Shown here: in pieces, positions 10,974 through 22,199 of the stretch
Layout: each line of letters begins with the position of its first letter
Position numbering within the stretch: position 1 is the stretch's first letter
NCBI RefSeq assembly: GCF_008831285.2
Contig: NC_045146.1
Coordinates: 10,118,972-10,182,971, forward strand
DNA: 64,000 bases
Direction of reading: 5' to 3'
Source of the DNA: Nymphaea colorata
Lineage: Eukaryota > Streptophyta > Magnoliopsida > Nymphaeales > Nymphaeaceae
Position numbers and translations under genes: made by a program
The notes under the pieces: generated by a model
Database searches by the model: none
Told to the model about the DNA's origin: nothing
The model's input: only the letters and a program-made list of their open reading frames with translations

Positions 10974-10984
10974 CCCCCCCCCCC
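10974..10984 (-). promoter_or_regulatory. Polypurine tract of copia D (G11)
   Basis: Eleven C on the plus strand, so eleven G on the element's own strand, directly upstream of the 3' LTR TG. This is where plus-strand DNA synthesis would start. A homopolymeric G tract is unusual compared with GAGGGGGAG in B. Confidence 0.65.
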
Positions 10985-10990
10985 TTAAAC

Positions 10991-12014
10991 TTACGGTGCT
11001 AACGCTGAAAGTTTATCTAAAAGAAAGTTGAATCTGGAAGAACATAGAGGCTTCGTGAAGAAATCAGCCAGCTGGAACTCAGAGGAGACATATGGAAGCT
11101 TGATGGTCTTTTTCAAAAATTCTTCACGAACATAGTGACAATCCATCTCTATATGCTTTGTTCGTTCATGAAATGTTTGATTCTTGGCAATGTAAATAGA
11201 ACTTTTGTTGTCGCAGCACAAATAAGTAGGTTCTTCTATTTTTTTTCCCATATCAAGAAGCATTTGACGAAGCCACACAATTTTCATAGTTGCAGAAGCC
11301 ATGGCTCGATATTCAGCTTCAATAGAGGATAGAGAGACTTTCTGTTGTTTCTTGCACTTCCATGAGATGAGTGATTCTCCTAAAAAAACACAAAAACCAG
11401 TAGTTGAGTGTCTATCATTTGGATCTCCTCCCCAATCAGCATTAGTATAAGTAGTCGAGTTTAAGGGGGAAAAGGAAGACATAAATACTCTCTTATTTAT
11501 TGTTCCCTTAATGTATCTAATGATACAAAGAACAGCTCCCATAAGAACGGTTGATGGAGCATGTTGAAATTGACTCACAGTATGAACTGCATGAGCAATG
11601 TCCGAGTGATGCTAAGATACATTAAGGAACCCACATGCTGTCGGTAAGGAGTGGGATTCATAAGTGGAACTCCATCATCAATCTCCATTTTGTTTTCTAT
11701 TGCTTCAGGAGTTTCTGTGACCTTATCATCTGTTATGCCTGATTTAGCAATGATCTCTGTAGCAAACTTAGTTAGTGACAAAAAATATCCTCTAGTGGAA
11801 TATGCAACCTCAATACCCAAGAAATACGTTAGAAAACCTAAATCTTTCATTTCAAAAGTTTTTTGTAACAATTTCTTACATTCTCTAATACCTTCCTTAT
11901 CACTACTTTTAATTATCATGTCGTCAACATATAGTAGGAGGATTACGGTACCTACATTAGTATTCTTAACAAACAAGACAGTGTCAGTTAAACATGAATG
12001 AAATCCATAATCAG
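10991..12014 (-). pseudogene. Copia D reverse transcriptase-RNase H, second (terminal) copy
   Basis: On the minus strand it begins in mid-RT (DYGFHSCLTDTVLFVKN), then LLLYVDDMIIKSSD with the catalytic YVDD, KDLGFLTYFLGIEV, PTPYRQHVGSLMYL. After a frameshift near 11590 come RNase H motifs YTNADWGGDPNDRHSTTGFCVFLG, SSIEAEYRAMASATM and CDNKSSIYIA. The natural C-terminus (FFTKPLCSSRFNFLLDKLSALAP, stop at 10991) is present here only. It duplicates 12009-12965. Confidence 0.88.
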
Positions 12015-12965
12015 CCAGCTGGAACTCGGAGTTGACATATGGAAGCTTGATGGTCTTCTTCAAAAATTCTTCACGAACATAGTGACAACCCATCTCTATA
12101 TGCTTTGTTCATTCATGAAATGTTTGATTATTGGCAATGTAAATAGAACTTTTGTTGTCGCAACACAAATCAATAGGTTCTTCTATTTTTGTTTCCATAT
12201 CAAGAAGCATTTGATGAAGCCACACAATTTCCATAGTTGTAGAAGCCATGGCTCGATATTCAGCTTCAATAGAGGATAGAGAGACTTTCTGTTGTTTCTT
12301 GCACTTCCATGAGATGAGTGATTTCCCTAAAAAAACACAAAAACCAGTAGTTGAGTATCTATCATTTGGATCTCCTCCCCAATCATCATTAGTATAAGCA
12401 ATTGAGTTTAAGGGGGAAGAGGAAGACATAAATACTCCCTTATTTATTGTTCCCTTAATGTATCTAATGATATGAAGAACAGCTCTCATATGAACGGTTC
12501 ATGGAGCATGTTGAAATTGACTCACAGTATGAACTACATGAGCAATGTCAGGCTGAGTGATGCTAAGTTACGTTAAGGAACCCACAAGCTGTCGGTAAGG
12601 AGTGGGATTGGTAAGTGGAACTCCATCATCAATCTTCATTTTGTTTCCTACTGCTTCAGGAGTTTCTATGACTTTATCATCTGTTATGCCTGATTTAGCA
12701 ATGATCTTTGCAGCAAACTTAGTTTGTGACAAAAAATATCCTCTAGTGGAATATGCAACCTCAATACCCAAGAAATACGTTAGAAAACCTAAATCTTTCA
12801 TTTCAAAAGTTTTTTGTAACAATTTCTTACATTCTCTAATACCTTCCTTATCACTACCTGTAATGATCATGTCATCAATATACAATATGAGAATTATGAT
12901 ACATGCATTAGTATTCTTAACAAACAAGACAGTGTCAGTTAAACATGAATGCACTCCATAATCAG
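11062..12965 (-). repeat. Tandem duplication inside copia D (two units of about 950 bp)
   Basis: Units 11062-12008 and 12009-12959 are direct repeats spanning the second half of RT and most of RNase H. The hexamer AATCAG occurs at all three boundaries (11062, 12009, 12960), consistent with a micro-homology-guided join or a reverse-transcription template switch. By eye the units differ at about 6% of positions, plus one 4-base indel. Confidence 0.85.
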
Positions 12966-13308
12966 AAATAACAGAGTAAAAACGGTCAAACTAAGCTTTA
13001 GGAGTTTGTTTGAGGCCATAAAGAGCCTTCTTAAGTCTAAGAACCTTTTCTTGAGGAACTGACAACCCTGGTGGTACTTCCATATAAACTTCTTCCATAA
13101 GATCTCCATTTGAAAAGGTATTTTTAACGTCCATTTGATAGATATTACAGTTTTTAATAGATGTTAAAGCAATAAGGGTTCTAACAGTAGTCATTCTAGC
13201 TACAGGAGCAAAGGTTTCCTCATAGTCAATACCATATTCTTGATTATAACCTTTGGTAACAAGCCTTGCTTTATGTCTTTCTAGAGATCCATCATTTCTA
13301 GTCTTCAC
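12009..13308 (-). pseudogene. Copia D reverse transcriptase-RNase H, first copy
   Basis: Minus-strand RT from MKTRNDGSLERHKARLVTKGYNQEYGIDYEETFAPVARM through MDVKNTFSNGDLMEEVYMEVPPG and LRLKKALYGLKQTPKA. After a stop near 12990 come LILYIDDMIITGSD, with the catalytic motif as YIDD, and RNase H (YTNDDWGGDPNDR; SSIEAEYRAM; CDNKSSIYIANN). At its end EFQLAD runs directly into DYGFHSCL of the second copy. Stops at about 12555 and 12109 break the frame. Confidence 0.88.
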
Positions 13309-13365
13309 CTTGTAAACCCACTTGCATCCAATAGTCTTTTTTCCTATAGGTAAGTCTTGTATTTC

Positions 13366-15097
13366 TCAAGTTTGGGTTTTTTTTAAGGCATTTAATTCTT
13401 CTAACATGGCATTCTTCCACTCAATATATTTGAAGGCTTCATTAAAAGTAGAAGGTTCAAAGTGAGAGTGAATGACATTAATTCTAGCTCTATGAGTTGG
13501 GGTGAAAGTTTCATATGACACAAACCTATTGGGTTGTCTTACATTTCTAGTAGATCTTCTAAGGTTTTCTTCACTTTGTGGAGTTGGTTGGAGATCAATA
13601 GTCTCATGATGTTCTCCTTCATCAACATCTTGTTGCCGGTTTCTTCTATGATATGTGATTATATCCTTGGCTACTCCATTATCATTACCATCAGTATTAC
13701 TATCATCAACATCATGCATTTCATCATCACATTGAGAGAGATAAATAAAAATGAATAATCATTGTTGTGTTGTGATTCTCCACAAGTTTTGAATCCATTT
13801 TCGTCTTCACAAAACTTTACATTTTTTGAAACTATGATCTTGTCTTTGACTGGATCATAACATTTATAGTTTTTTTGTGTTTCAGAATAACCAATGAAAA
13901 CACACTCAATAACCTTTGAACTTAGTTTATCAGCCTTGTCATTAAGAACAAAACATTTGCAACCAAAAACACGAAGCCTTTTGAAATCAGGTTCATATTT
14001 GAATAATTTTTCAAAAGAGGTTGTATTATTTAAAGCTTTTGAAGGCATTCTATTTATGAGATATACAGAGGCTAGGGCTGTTTCAGCCCAAAAGTTTTTA
14101 GGCACATTTTTGGCAATAAGAAGAGTTCTAGTTGTTTCAATTATGTGTCTATGTTTTCTTTCTAAAAGTCCATTTTGTTGAGGTGTTCTTGGACAAGATT
14201 TTTTATGGACTATTCCATAGTTTTCTAAATATCTTTTGAACTCATTTGAAATGTATTCGCCTCCAGAATCAGTCCTTGGGATTTTATTTTAGCATTAAAC
14301 TGTGTTTGTACTAAGTTGTGAAAATTTTTGAACATGTCAAAAACCTCATGTTTGTATCTTAGAAAATATATCCAAGAATATCTAGTGAAATCATCAACAA
14401 ATATCACATAATACGATAGCCCTCCTTTTGACATGATAGGAGAGGGTCCCCACACTTCGGAATGAACAAGTTCAAAGGGGAAAGAGGAAAAGAAAATTCT
14501 TTGTTCAAAAGATAAGGATTTCATTTTTTCATGTATACAATCATTACATTTGAAATTCTCAATACAAACGTCCTTGGTAGGACTCATCATGAGACAATTT
14601 TCTAACGTTTGGATGACCTAATCTTTGATGCCAAACATTCATGTCCATATTTTTCACATAGTGACAAAACATTTCCTTAGGGATGCATAAATTGTCCATG
14701 TAGTAAAGGTCCCCTTTTGCACCAAACATTTATTTGATGAGAAAATGATGTCAAAACCAAGATCTGAAATTTGAGATACAGAAAGTAAGTTAAGATTAAG
14801 TCTAGGGGCATAACTAACTTTTGGAACAAAGAACTTTTGTTTTCTAAATTCTTTTTCAAAATCTCTGATCCCCTTAACATTCAAAGATGTTCTATCGGCA
14901 GTAACTACTTTAGACTCTTTTCTTGCTTGTTCAAAATTTCTCAAAGATGATATATTTGTTGTCATATCAAAAGATGCACCGGAATTTAAAAGCCAAGAAA
15001 TCATACCGGGAGTGTTGGAGGTAGATGTCGTTGTTGCTAGTGCTCCGGGATTTGATTCCTTGATCATAGGTTGAAGCACCGACATGATTTGATTCAA
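13366..15097 (-). pseudogene. Copia D protease, integrase and linker remnant
   Basis: Protease reads WLLNSGASFDM near 14985: the catalytic Asp is Asn (AAT at 14984-14986, minus strand). The pre-integrase zinc region (CNDCIHEKMKS) and integrase HSEVWGPSP follow; the first catalytic Asp of the usual HSDVWGP is Glu (14466-14468). The second catalytic region appears only after a frameshift near 14290. NFWAETALASVYLINRMPSKALNN and KRLRVFGCKCFV mark the integrase C-terminal part, and the acidic linker with LRRSTRN leads to RT. Several frames are used, so no polyprotein could be made. Confidence 0.85.
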
Positions 15098-16130
15098 CGT
15101 TGTGGAGATCGAAGAAAGATCACATCCTTCATTTGCAACATTTGCAACCTTCCTTTGGTCAAATTGTCTATTGGTTGTGAATATGAAGTTCCACTTCCAC
15201 GGTTGTGTTGACCTCCTTGAGGATATGAAGCTCCTCCTTTGAAAAGATTTCCTCCATAGTTTCGTGGTTGTCCTTCATTGTTATTCAACTTTGGACAACT
15301 AGGCCTAATGTGACCCGGTTCATGACAAAAGTGGTAAACAATCTTAAATTCCCCTCTATTTTGGTTTTTAAAGTGAGGAGATCTAAAAGATTTGATGTTG
15401 TTCCTGGGTCTAGAGGCGGCTAAAACTTTTTCTTCTTCTTGTTTGGAAATAAGAACACTATCTAATTCTTTGGATAATTTCATTCTAGTTTCTTCACCGC
15501 TTAACTTCGTAAGAAGTTCATGAATGGGTGGAGGAGAGGCTAAAGAAAGTAGGGCTGACCTAATTTGTTCAAATTCGGGTCGTAGACCTTGAAGAAACTG
15601 AAAAAACCTAAATTCATTGTCTTCTTCTCTTCTAATCTCATGACACTCATTCTATACACTAGAGATTTCCATAAAATAATCTCTAACATTATTCTCACCT
15701 TGCTTGATACTTTGGGCTTTTTGAATCAAGAGATATTTACGGGCCATATCTTTTTGGGTGAATATTCCTTTGAGATATTCTCAAACTTCACTTGCTCTTT
15801 CATAATACATGAGATTTTGGGTAATTCTAGGTTCTATACTTCCGTAAATCCATTCTTTAATTCTAGAGTTTTTGGCCTCCCAATCATTTAATTTTTTATA
15901 GTATTCATCCATGGCATTTTTTTTCTCGTCTTCATTCAGGTCTTTCTCAACTCCATTTTCAATTTTGGTCAACTTGAGAGAAGGAGGGATAGACGTACCT
16001 CTTATGAAACCCCATAAATATTTCCCTTTGATATGCATCTCCAAGCATTTTGCCTATAGAGTTTAGTTGGTTCTAGCAAGCTTGTACGGAGCATGATAAC
16101 TTCCTCCTTTGATCGAGACTTTGGAGTCCT
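15094..16130 (-). pseudogene. Copia D gag remnant
   Basis: Minus-strand gag: KYLWGFIRGTSIPPSL..., YYKKLNDWEAKNSRIKEWIYGSIEPRITQNLMYYERASEV, then a stop, LKGIFTQKDMARKYLLIQKAQSIKQGE and FFQFLQGLRPEFEQIRSALLS, which is the UBN2-type copia gag pattern. The knuckle reads VYHFCHEPGHIRPSCP: the first Cys of CCHC has become Tyr. A Gly/Asn-rich tail follows. Stops lie near 15778 and 15650. A possible initiation region is near 16130, but no start can be fixed. Confidence 0.8.
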
Positions 16131-16342
16131 CCATAAGAGCAAGATTTTAAGTAACAATCTCCAAGAGAAACAAAGAGGAAGTCCTTCTAGAAATGTCACC
16201 AAACAGTTGGTGAGCAGCAATAAGAAGGTCTTCAAGAAATGTCGATAAGCAACAATGGACTCGTCTGAAAATTTTCTTCAACAGTCCAGTAGCATAAACA
16301 GCAAAAAACAGCTTCTAAAAGCTCTCCAACATGCAACCCAAT

Positions 16343-16355
16343 GGCTCTGATACCA
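16343..16355 (-). promoter_or_regulatory. Primer-binding site, initiator tRNA-Met (copia D)
   Basis: GGCTCTGATACCA on the plus strand, i.e. TGGTATCAGAGCC on the element strand. It abuts the LTR end ...TTTATA with no spacer, which fixes the LTR terminus at 16356. Confidence 0.85.
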
Positions 16356-16772
16356 TATAAATGTGACTATAATAGTCACTAAAGAAGAATATGCTAGAAA
16401 AAGGCACTAAGGCCACTTGAAAATATATCAATCTTATTGAATGAATGCCAAATGGCTGTGTAAAACAGCATACTTTGTACAAGAGGCAGCCCAAGAATTT
16501 ATACAAGCAATAAGAGTAAAGGAGAGAAGGAAGAGAGGGCTGTTCCAGCCGTTGGAGGTTCCAACGGCTCATAAAGGAGCTGTTGGAACTCCCAACGGCT
16601 AGAACAAAGGGGAAACAAAAAAGAAAAAGAAAAGGAAAAATAAAAGAAAAGAAAATGAAAATGAAAATAAAAGAAAAAATAAAATACACAAAAAGAAAAA
16701 TAAAATTTAAAAAATGTAAAACCTAACCTAGCTATGATATCAACAAGATATCTGATATCTTATTTCCTAACA
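16356..16772 (-). repeat. 5' LTR of copia D (417 bp, TG...TA termini)
   Basis: On the minus strand it begins TGTTAGGAAATAAG at 16772 and ends CACATTTATA at 16356. An 8-bp inverted repeat GTGACTAT/ATAGTCAC lies close to the outer end. Both the abutting primer site and the CAAAC duplication place the terminal dinucleotide at TA, not the usual CA. Confidence 0.88.
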
Positions 16773-16777
16773 CAAAC
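16773..16777. repeat. Target-site duplication of copia D, right copy
   Basis: CAAAC directly after the right LTR, identical to 10150-10154. Confidence 0.75.
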
Positions 16778-17936
16778 ATGGGTCTTGGACTGATCTACCC
16801 TTAGTCATCAAAATATTTGATTTCAGTCAGATTTGATCTTAAACATGACACGATCATGAATTTGGACTAAGATCTCAAGAATCATCATAAGAACTTGAAT
16901 TTCAGATTTCAGATCTCTAATTGTGGATCTTGAATTTTGAATCTCAAGTATTAGATTTCGGATCTCAGATTCTGAATATGCGATCATGGAATTTGGATCA
17001 CAAATTTCATATTATAGATTTCGGATTCTAGATTTCAGATTTTGGATTAGATCTCACATAATGAGTCTTGAATCATAAATCTCGGATTATGAATATCAGA
17101 TTATAGATTTTATATCAAGGACATTGGATTTTGGTTCTCAAACTTTAGATTTTTTTATTTTGGATCCTATGTTTTGGATTTTAGATCTCCAATTATAGGC
17201 CTTAGGCCTTGGACTTTGGATTTTAGATTTGGTTTTCAGATTGAGGTACCAGATTTCAGATCTCAAGCAGTAGATTACAAATTTCTTATCTTATATTTTT
17301 TATATCGAATCTTGCATCCTAGATATTGAATTTTGGTCTCAAACCTTAGATTTTGGATCATGAATCCCAATGACATGATATGACATCTTGGATTTCTATA
17401 ATTTCTCCCATTTTAATTTAGCATAAGAATTTTAGAAATCTCTTAGATTATTATCTCAATTTTCAGATTTGCATCCATATTTTCCTTCTAGGTCCATGTC
17501 CTACGCTCCAATCCTAGTGGAGACCAGACTCCAAGTCTACATGATCTAGTTTCTACATGCATTGTATTAGATTTAGGACATCAATTTGTATTGATCTATG
17601 ATGATCCGAACATGAAAAAACTTTAAATATTCTTTTTTGTTCATCAGTCCATTTGAGTTCTATTTAGATTTTAGAGCACGCATGATTTCAAAATTATGAT
17701 GTGTTTGCTTTCTCAGGTTTAGGATGACATTTGAAATTAGGAATTGGAACATTTGGTCTAGTCCTTGGTCTGATTACTTCTGGTAAGGATGCCAAGAACG
17801 GTCAAACCTTGTATGGATAGGTTGGGTCCCATCTCTCGGAGTCCCACACAAGGAAATAAAAGCGAGTACATGTAATGATATCTCATTTATTATGTATGGT
17901 CTACGTGTAAGATTGAAAATTTTTATATGTAAACAA

Positions 17937-17955
17937 AAGTGGCGAGTGTGGTAGG
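17937..17955 (+). promoter_or_regulatory. Possible gypsy primer-binding site after the long LTR-like repeat
   Basis: The sequence AGTGGCGAGTGTGGTAGG follows the repeat end within 3 bp. It resembles the TGGCGACTCTGCTGGGGA-type primer sites seen after plant Ty3/gypsy LTRs, with several mismatches. The match is from memory of such sites and is tentative. Confidence 0.35.
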
Positions 17956-18555
17956 ATCTATCAATGTTGGGCTAAGCAAAATGTTCAATTTTCTATGTTC
18001 CAAATGTCGCCCCATCCTTGAAGCCATCTAGGTACCCTCATTTGATATATATGTATACCTCTGGTGTGCAGTAGAACATAGAATTGAGAGGGGCTTTCCA
18101 TATTCACTTAGCTATTGACACATTTCTTGAAAATACTTTTCAAAGTTATATGCTTTTTCCTCATAACTGAGGCATCTCCATTTTTGAACCATGTTTTGGT
18201 TAGTATTTTGAAACAAGGATCTTTCACAATATCAAATTCATCCATAGACTCAGACATCTTTGATGTCAAAGCAAGCTTTTGAACATGACTTTCTACAAGC
18301 ATTGTTTTGGTCGATCATCACGAACAAGTAGCATTCACAAGAATTTCAAAACAAGCATATTTCAAATCATGTTTTGATCCAAACATGTATCTCCACACTG
18401 TCGCACTAGTATTCACAATAGGCCATTTGTTATTGTGAACAAGGTTTTGAACAAGTATTTTTAGAACAAACACTTTCCACAATGTTGCCCCAGCATTCAA
18501 GCTGGAGCACTTTTTTTATCAATGTTTTGAAATCAGCCATCTAAGAAATCCATTG
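17956..18555. other. Unassigned sequence
   Basis: AT-rich, with short minus-strand ORFs at 18108-18500 that contain loosely repeated FEILVN/FKILTK phrases but no known domain. It could be leader sequence of the element that owned the long LTR. Confidence 0.25.
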
Positions 18556-20127
18556 AGTGTCAATATTGTGGTTCACACAGCCAAGACATGCTGGGATATT
18601 AATCCCCGTGCTTTTTCATCCATGACATTGCAAGAATCTGCTGATGAATATTGGTCTCCAGATGCAGGGGAAACCAATAATATTGTCACTAGTGATGAAC
18701 ATTTGGAAAACAAGCAAACTTAATTGGGTTTGGAATCCGTAATGAAAATGGTATGTTCCTACCTCTTTCTCACATAGGGGATATTCAAGGGACTTCTTCT
18801 GTTTTGAAAAATAGTTTACATGTCCCTAAAATTGCACATAATTTGATTTTTGTGGGTCGGTTTACATCTAACAATAATTGCATTTTTGAATTTACTCCAT
18901 CTGAATTTGTGATCAAGGACCACAAGGCAGGCTCAGTGCTTCTTCGAAGACCGAAAACTAGTGATGGCCCTTACCCAGTTCAAGTAAGGACTAGAACTGA
19001 TGGTGACATTAAGAAGGTGTATATGGCTTAACAAATAAAGAAAGTTCAAGGGTCATATGAGTAATGGCATCGACGAATCGGGCATGCTAATAGGAACATA
19101 GTATCTTTGCTTAATTCTCTCAATCATATTTCAATAAATAGCCCTATTCAGAAAACGGTGTGTGAACATTGTTTAATCGAAAAGACACATAAATTGCCTT
19201 TTCCTTTGTCTTCTTTTCAAGCTGCTAGAAATCTAGATCTCCTTCACATGGATGTTTGGGGACCAGCCTCTATGGAGTCTAAATATGGTTTTAAGTATTT
19301 TTTATTAATTATTGATAATTATTCCCACTTCACTTGGCTATTTCCATTGAAAAGTAAAGGAGAAGTATATTAGTGTTTTGTTAATTTCAATTTATTGTGG
19401 AAAAACAGTTGGAAATCACCATCAAATCTGTTCAATCAAACAATGGAGGAAAATTTTGCAATAAAAATTTTGAGAATGAATTGGAAATTTCAAGGAATTA
19501 TGCACCGTTTTTTCATGCCCATATACACCTAAACAAAAGGGAATTGTAGAAAGAAAGAATCAGCATGTCGTCGGAACCCATTAAGTATGCTTCATGATGC
19601 TCAACTTCACCATCGATATTGGGTTGAGGCTTTTCGAACGGCTGTCTATATAATTAATCAACTGCCCACTCTCAAACTATATCTTAAATCACCTTTTCAA
19701 ATGATGTTCAATCAAGTTCTTGACTATGGATTTCTTTGGGTTTTTTTATCCAAATGCTATCCATTATTGACGTTGAGAAATGATGCCAAGTTTCAACCAA
19801 AGACCACTCCTTGTATTTTTATTGGATATGGGAGTCGACACAAGGGATATATGTGTCTAGATTTCAAATCAAGGCGAGTGTTGATTTGTCGTCACGTCAT
19901 TTTTTATGAGCATTATAGAGACTCCAATAACTCTCATGACGTCTCCTTCCAAGAGGCTAACTTACAACAATGGGTACATCAATTTCATTTCCCTACTATT
20001 AATGCATGTAATACATGTAGATCCAACTCTTGTAGGAACATATGCAATAAAAGACTCAAATCTTTGGACCATCATTATTCCACCATTCAATAATATAGAG
20101 TGGCAAACTTCATCGAGTGTTGTTTAG
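18556..20127 (+). pseudogene. Copia E gag end, protease and integrase remnant
   Basis: It starts within gag at a decayed zinc knuckle (ECQYCGSHSQDM), followed by a protease-like YWSPDAGETNNIVTSDEHLE, where the family pattern is YPDSGAT..VT. Pre-integrase (WHRRIGHANRNIVSLL, CEHCLIEKTHKLPFP) and integrase (LDLLHMDVWGPASMESKYGFKYFLLIIDNYSHFTWLFPLKSK) are clear. The central integrase is frameshifted. HHRYWVEAFRTAVYIINQLP and FIGYGSRHKGYMCLDFKSRRV mark its C-terminal part. The 5' LTR and most of gag are missing. The family is different from A, B, C and D. Confidence 0.8.
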
Positions 20128-20163
20128 CCTAAGGCCATCTAGGCTCAGTCAGAAAATGATCCA

Positions 20164-21922
20164 GTGTCACAACTTCCTCCATTTGAGCCTCATAATACTG
20201 TTGATCCAGATCTTCAAATGCCAACCACAAGTGAACTACAAAGTCAAGACACCACCATAGCTACTAGTTGGCCATCAACTCACTCGCATCAAATGATCAC
20301 CCACTCCATGATGGGTTCTCCCAAACCCAAGACATGTTCTGCTCAAATAAAGATGGATTTAGAACATGAACTAGTCACATTCGAGGAGGCCAGCACCGCC
20401 ACTCATTAGATTAAAGCTATGCAACAAGAAATACATGCGCTGCATAAGAATCAAATTTGGATTCTAGTGCCACGACGGCCAGAGAATAATATCATTGATA
20501 CTAAATAGATATACAAAATTAAACGAAATGCTAATGGTTCCATTTCTAGGAACAAGGCATGTCTGGTTGCTCAAGGATTTTTACAAGAAGCCGGGGTGGA
20601 TTATTTGGAGACTTTCAGTCCCACTGTTAAGCCCATTGTTGTGCAACACGCATGGCCTCTTCACTAGCTCAATTTTGATAATGCATTTCTAAACGGCTTT
20701 CTCAATGAAGATGTTTATATCGCTCAACCAGAAGGGTTTGAGGATCCAAAGTTTCCATCTCATGTATGCAAACTAAGTAAGGCACTTTATGGGTTAAAGC
20801 AGGCCCCTCGCGCATGGTATCATCGTCTTAGCACCTTTCTCAGCACCAATGGATTTCAGGTATCTCAACCATATGTATCTCTTTTTATTTTCAGCAAACG
20901 ATGTGAAAAGATATACATCTTAGTTTATGTTGATGATGTTGTCGTCACCGGATCATCCATTGAGTTCATAAATCAAACTCTCGCCAAACTTTGAACATCC
21001 TTTTTAGTCAAAGACTGGGAGATTTATCATACTTTCTCGGCATAAAGGTGATGCTGCAATCTAACTATTTGGTCCTTCGACAACAATCATATCTCCAAAA
21101 CATTTTACAAAGAGCTAAAATGACCAATGCCAAGCCCCATCCAAACTCCTATGCCTGTTGGCCATGTTTCAGGATCTACTGCTCCGTTCTCGAATCCTCT
21201 ATCGGAGTGTGGTGGGAGCATTACGATATATCACTCTCACGTGTCCACATGTAGCGTTTGTAGTAAATCGAGCATGTCAATACATGCATCAACCGTTGGA
21301 CCGCCATTGGATCTTTATAAAGCAAATTCTCATATATTTAAAGGGTATGAGTCAGTTTGCCTTGTATATTTGAAGATTAGATCATCTTCATTTGAGCACG
21401 TTTGGCGATGCAGATTGGGCTGGAAGTATTGAAGACAGAAAATCAACATGTGGATGTGTGATGTTCTTGGGTGATAATATTATATCTTGGGCATCTAAAA
21501 ACCAATGAACCATGGCCCGGTCGAGTACAGAAGCTGCATATAAATCTCTCGCATGTGCTGCTGCTGAACTTTTGTGGCTAAAATCTCTATTGATAAAATT
21601 GGGAATCTCATGCACTAGATCCCCAACCTTGTGGTGCAACAATATTGGGGCATTATACTTTTCAGCAAACCCTGTCTTTCATACTCGCACAAAGCACATT
21701 GAAGTTGATTTCCACTTTGTACGAGACCATGTGTCAAAACGAAATATTTCAATTAAATTTATTAGATCATCCGAGCAAATAGCAGATGGACTAACAAAAC
21801 CTCTTGGATCTGTTAAGCTCAAAAAATTCAGAGACAAGCTCAGCATTGTTCCTACCACGCTCAGCATGAGGGAGCGTGTGAAAGTTTCTCCAGATGTCAA
21901 GGACAGATCTTCAGGTGGTTGA
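20164..21922 (+). pseudogene. Copia E reverse transcriptase and RNase H remnant
   Basis: RT pieces: VDYLETFSPTVKP, FDNAFLNGFLNEDVYIAQPEGF, LSKALYGLKQAPRAWYHRL and ILVYVDDVVVTGSS (near 20926), then a stop and frameshifts. RNase H: RSVVGALRYITLTCPHVAFVVNR, ARSSTEAAYKSLACAAAELLWL, CNNIGALYFSANPVFHTRTKHIEVDFHFVRD, EQIADGLTKPLGS. The final open frame runs past the expected end into the presumed LTR and stops at 21922. Several in-frame stops (for example at 20408 and 20507) make it non-functional. Confidence 0.82.
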
Positions 21923-22192
21923 ATATGCTTAACATGTCAAGGAGATATCGCCGGGTGGAGGTTCAGCAAAACTAAGGAAAGGAATTTTAAAATTTAAAAT
22001 TCTATCGTAATCCCTTGAATATTGCCTTCATTATGTTGTTACCATATTATGTTGATACCATATTTTGTAATTGTCTCCAGCCGTCGTAACGTCATGTAAA
22101 CCATATTATATAAGTTAAGGATTACTCTTGTTGATCGTCACACAAGAGGTTCTCTCATTTTCTTGAGTTATTATTTTCTTTCTCAATCTTCA
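21877..22192 (+). repeat. Candidate 3' LTR of copia E
   Basis: It begins TGTGAAAGTTTCTCC right after a purine-rich GAGGGAGCG and may end at CAATCTTCA near 22192. Start, size and position fit a copia LTR. With no 5' partner in the window the right border is a guess. Confidence 0.45.
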
Positions 22193-22199
22193 TTGTTTC

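Larger units (their letters stand above)
10155..16772 (-). mobile_element. Ty1/copia element D, minus strand
   Basis: The complete element is bounded by a 5-bp duplication, CAAAC. Reading on the minus strand: 5' LTR (16772-16356), tRNA-Met primer site, gag, protease, integrase, RT and RNase H, then a second RT/RNase H copy, an 11-base G run as polypurine tract, and the 3' LTR (10973-10155). It lies inside the long LTR-like repeat. All coding regions carry stops and frameshifts. The two LTRs differ in length (417 and 819 bp) because the 3' LTR contains a foreign segment. In the shared part they differ at roughly 3% of positions. Confidence 0.9.
9108..17935 (+). repeat. Long LTR-like repeat, copy 1 (probable gypsy 5' LTR), interrupted by copia D
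   Basis: Without element D the repeat is about 2.2 kb. It starts TGAACTGATGATTAAATG and ends ATGTAAACA, and it matches 23701-26464 in the same orientation throughout, apart from about 560 bp missing near 9760 relative to copy 2. TG...CA termini plus a primer-site-like sequence just downstream (17937-17955) suggest the 5' LTR of a Ty3/gypsy element. No gypsy gag-pol is seen downstream, so the family assignment is an inference. The right half (16.85-17.37 kb) is made of degenerate GATTTTGGATCTCA-like units. Confidence 0.6.

Noticed and set aside
11651-12961. Plus-strand ORFs of 116 and 119 codons, nearly identical to each other
   Set aside because: They are antisense shadows of the duplicated RT segments of D. 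Their similarity reflects the tandem duplication, not a gene family.
16315-16689. 124-codon minus-strand ORF
   Set aside because: It lies in the 5' LTR of D and reads through the same purine-rich tract; no protein character.
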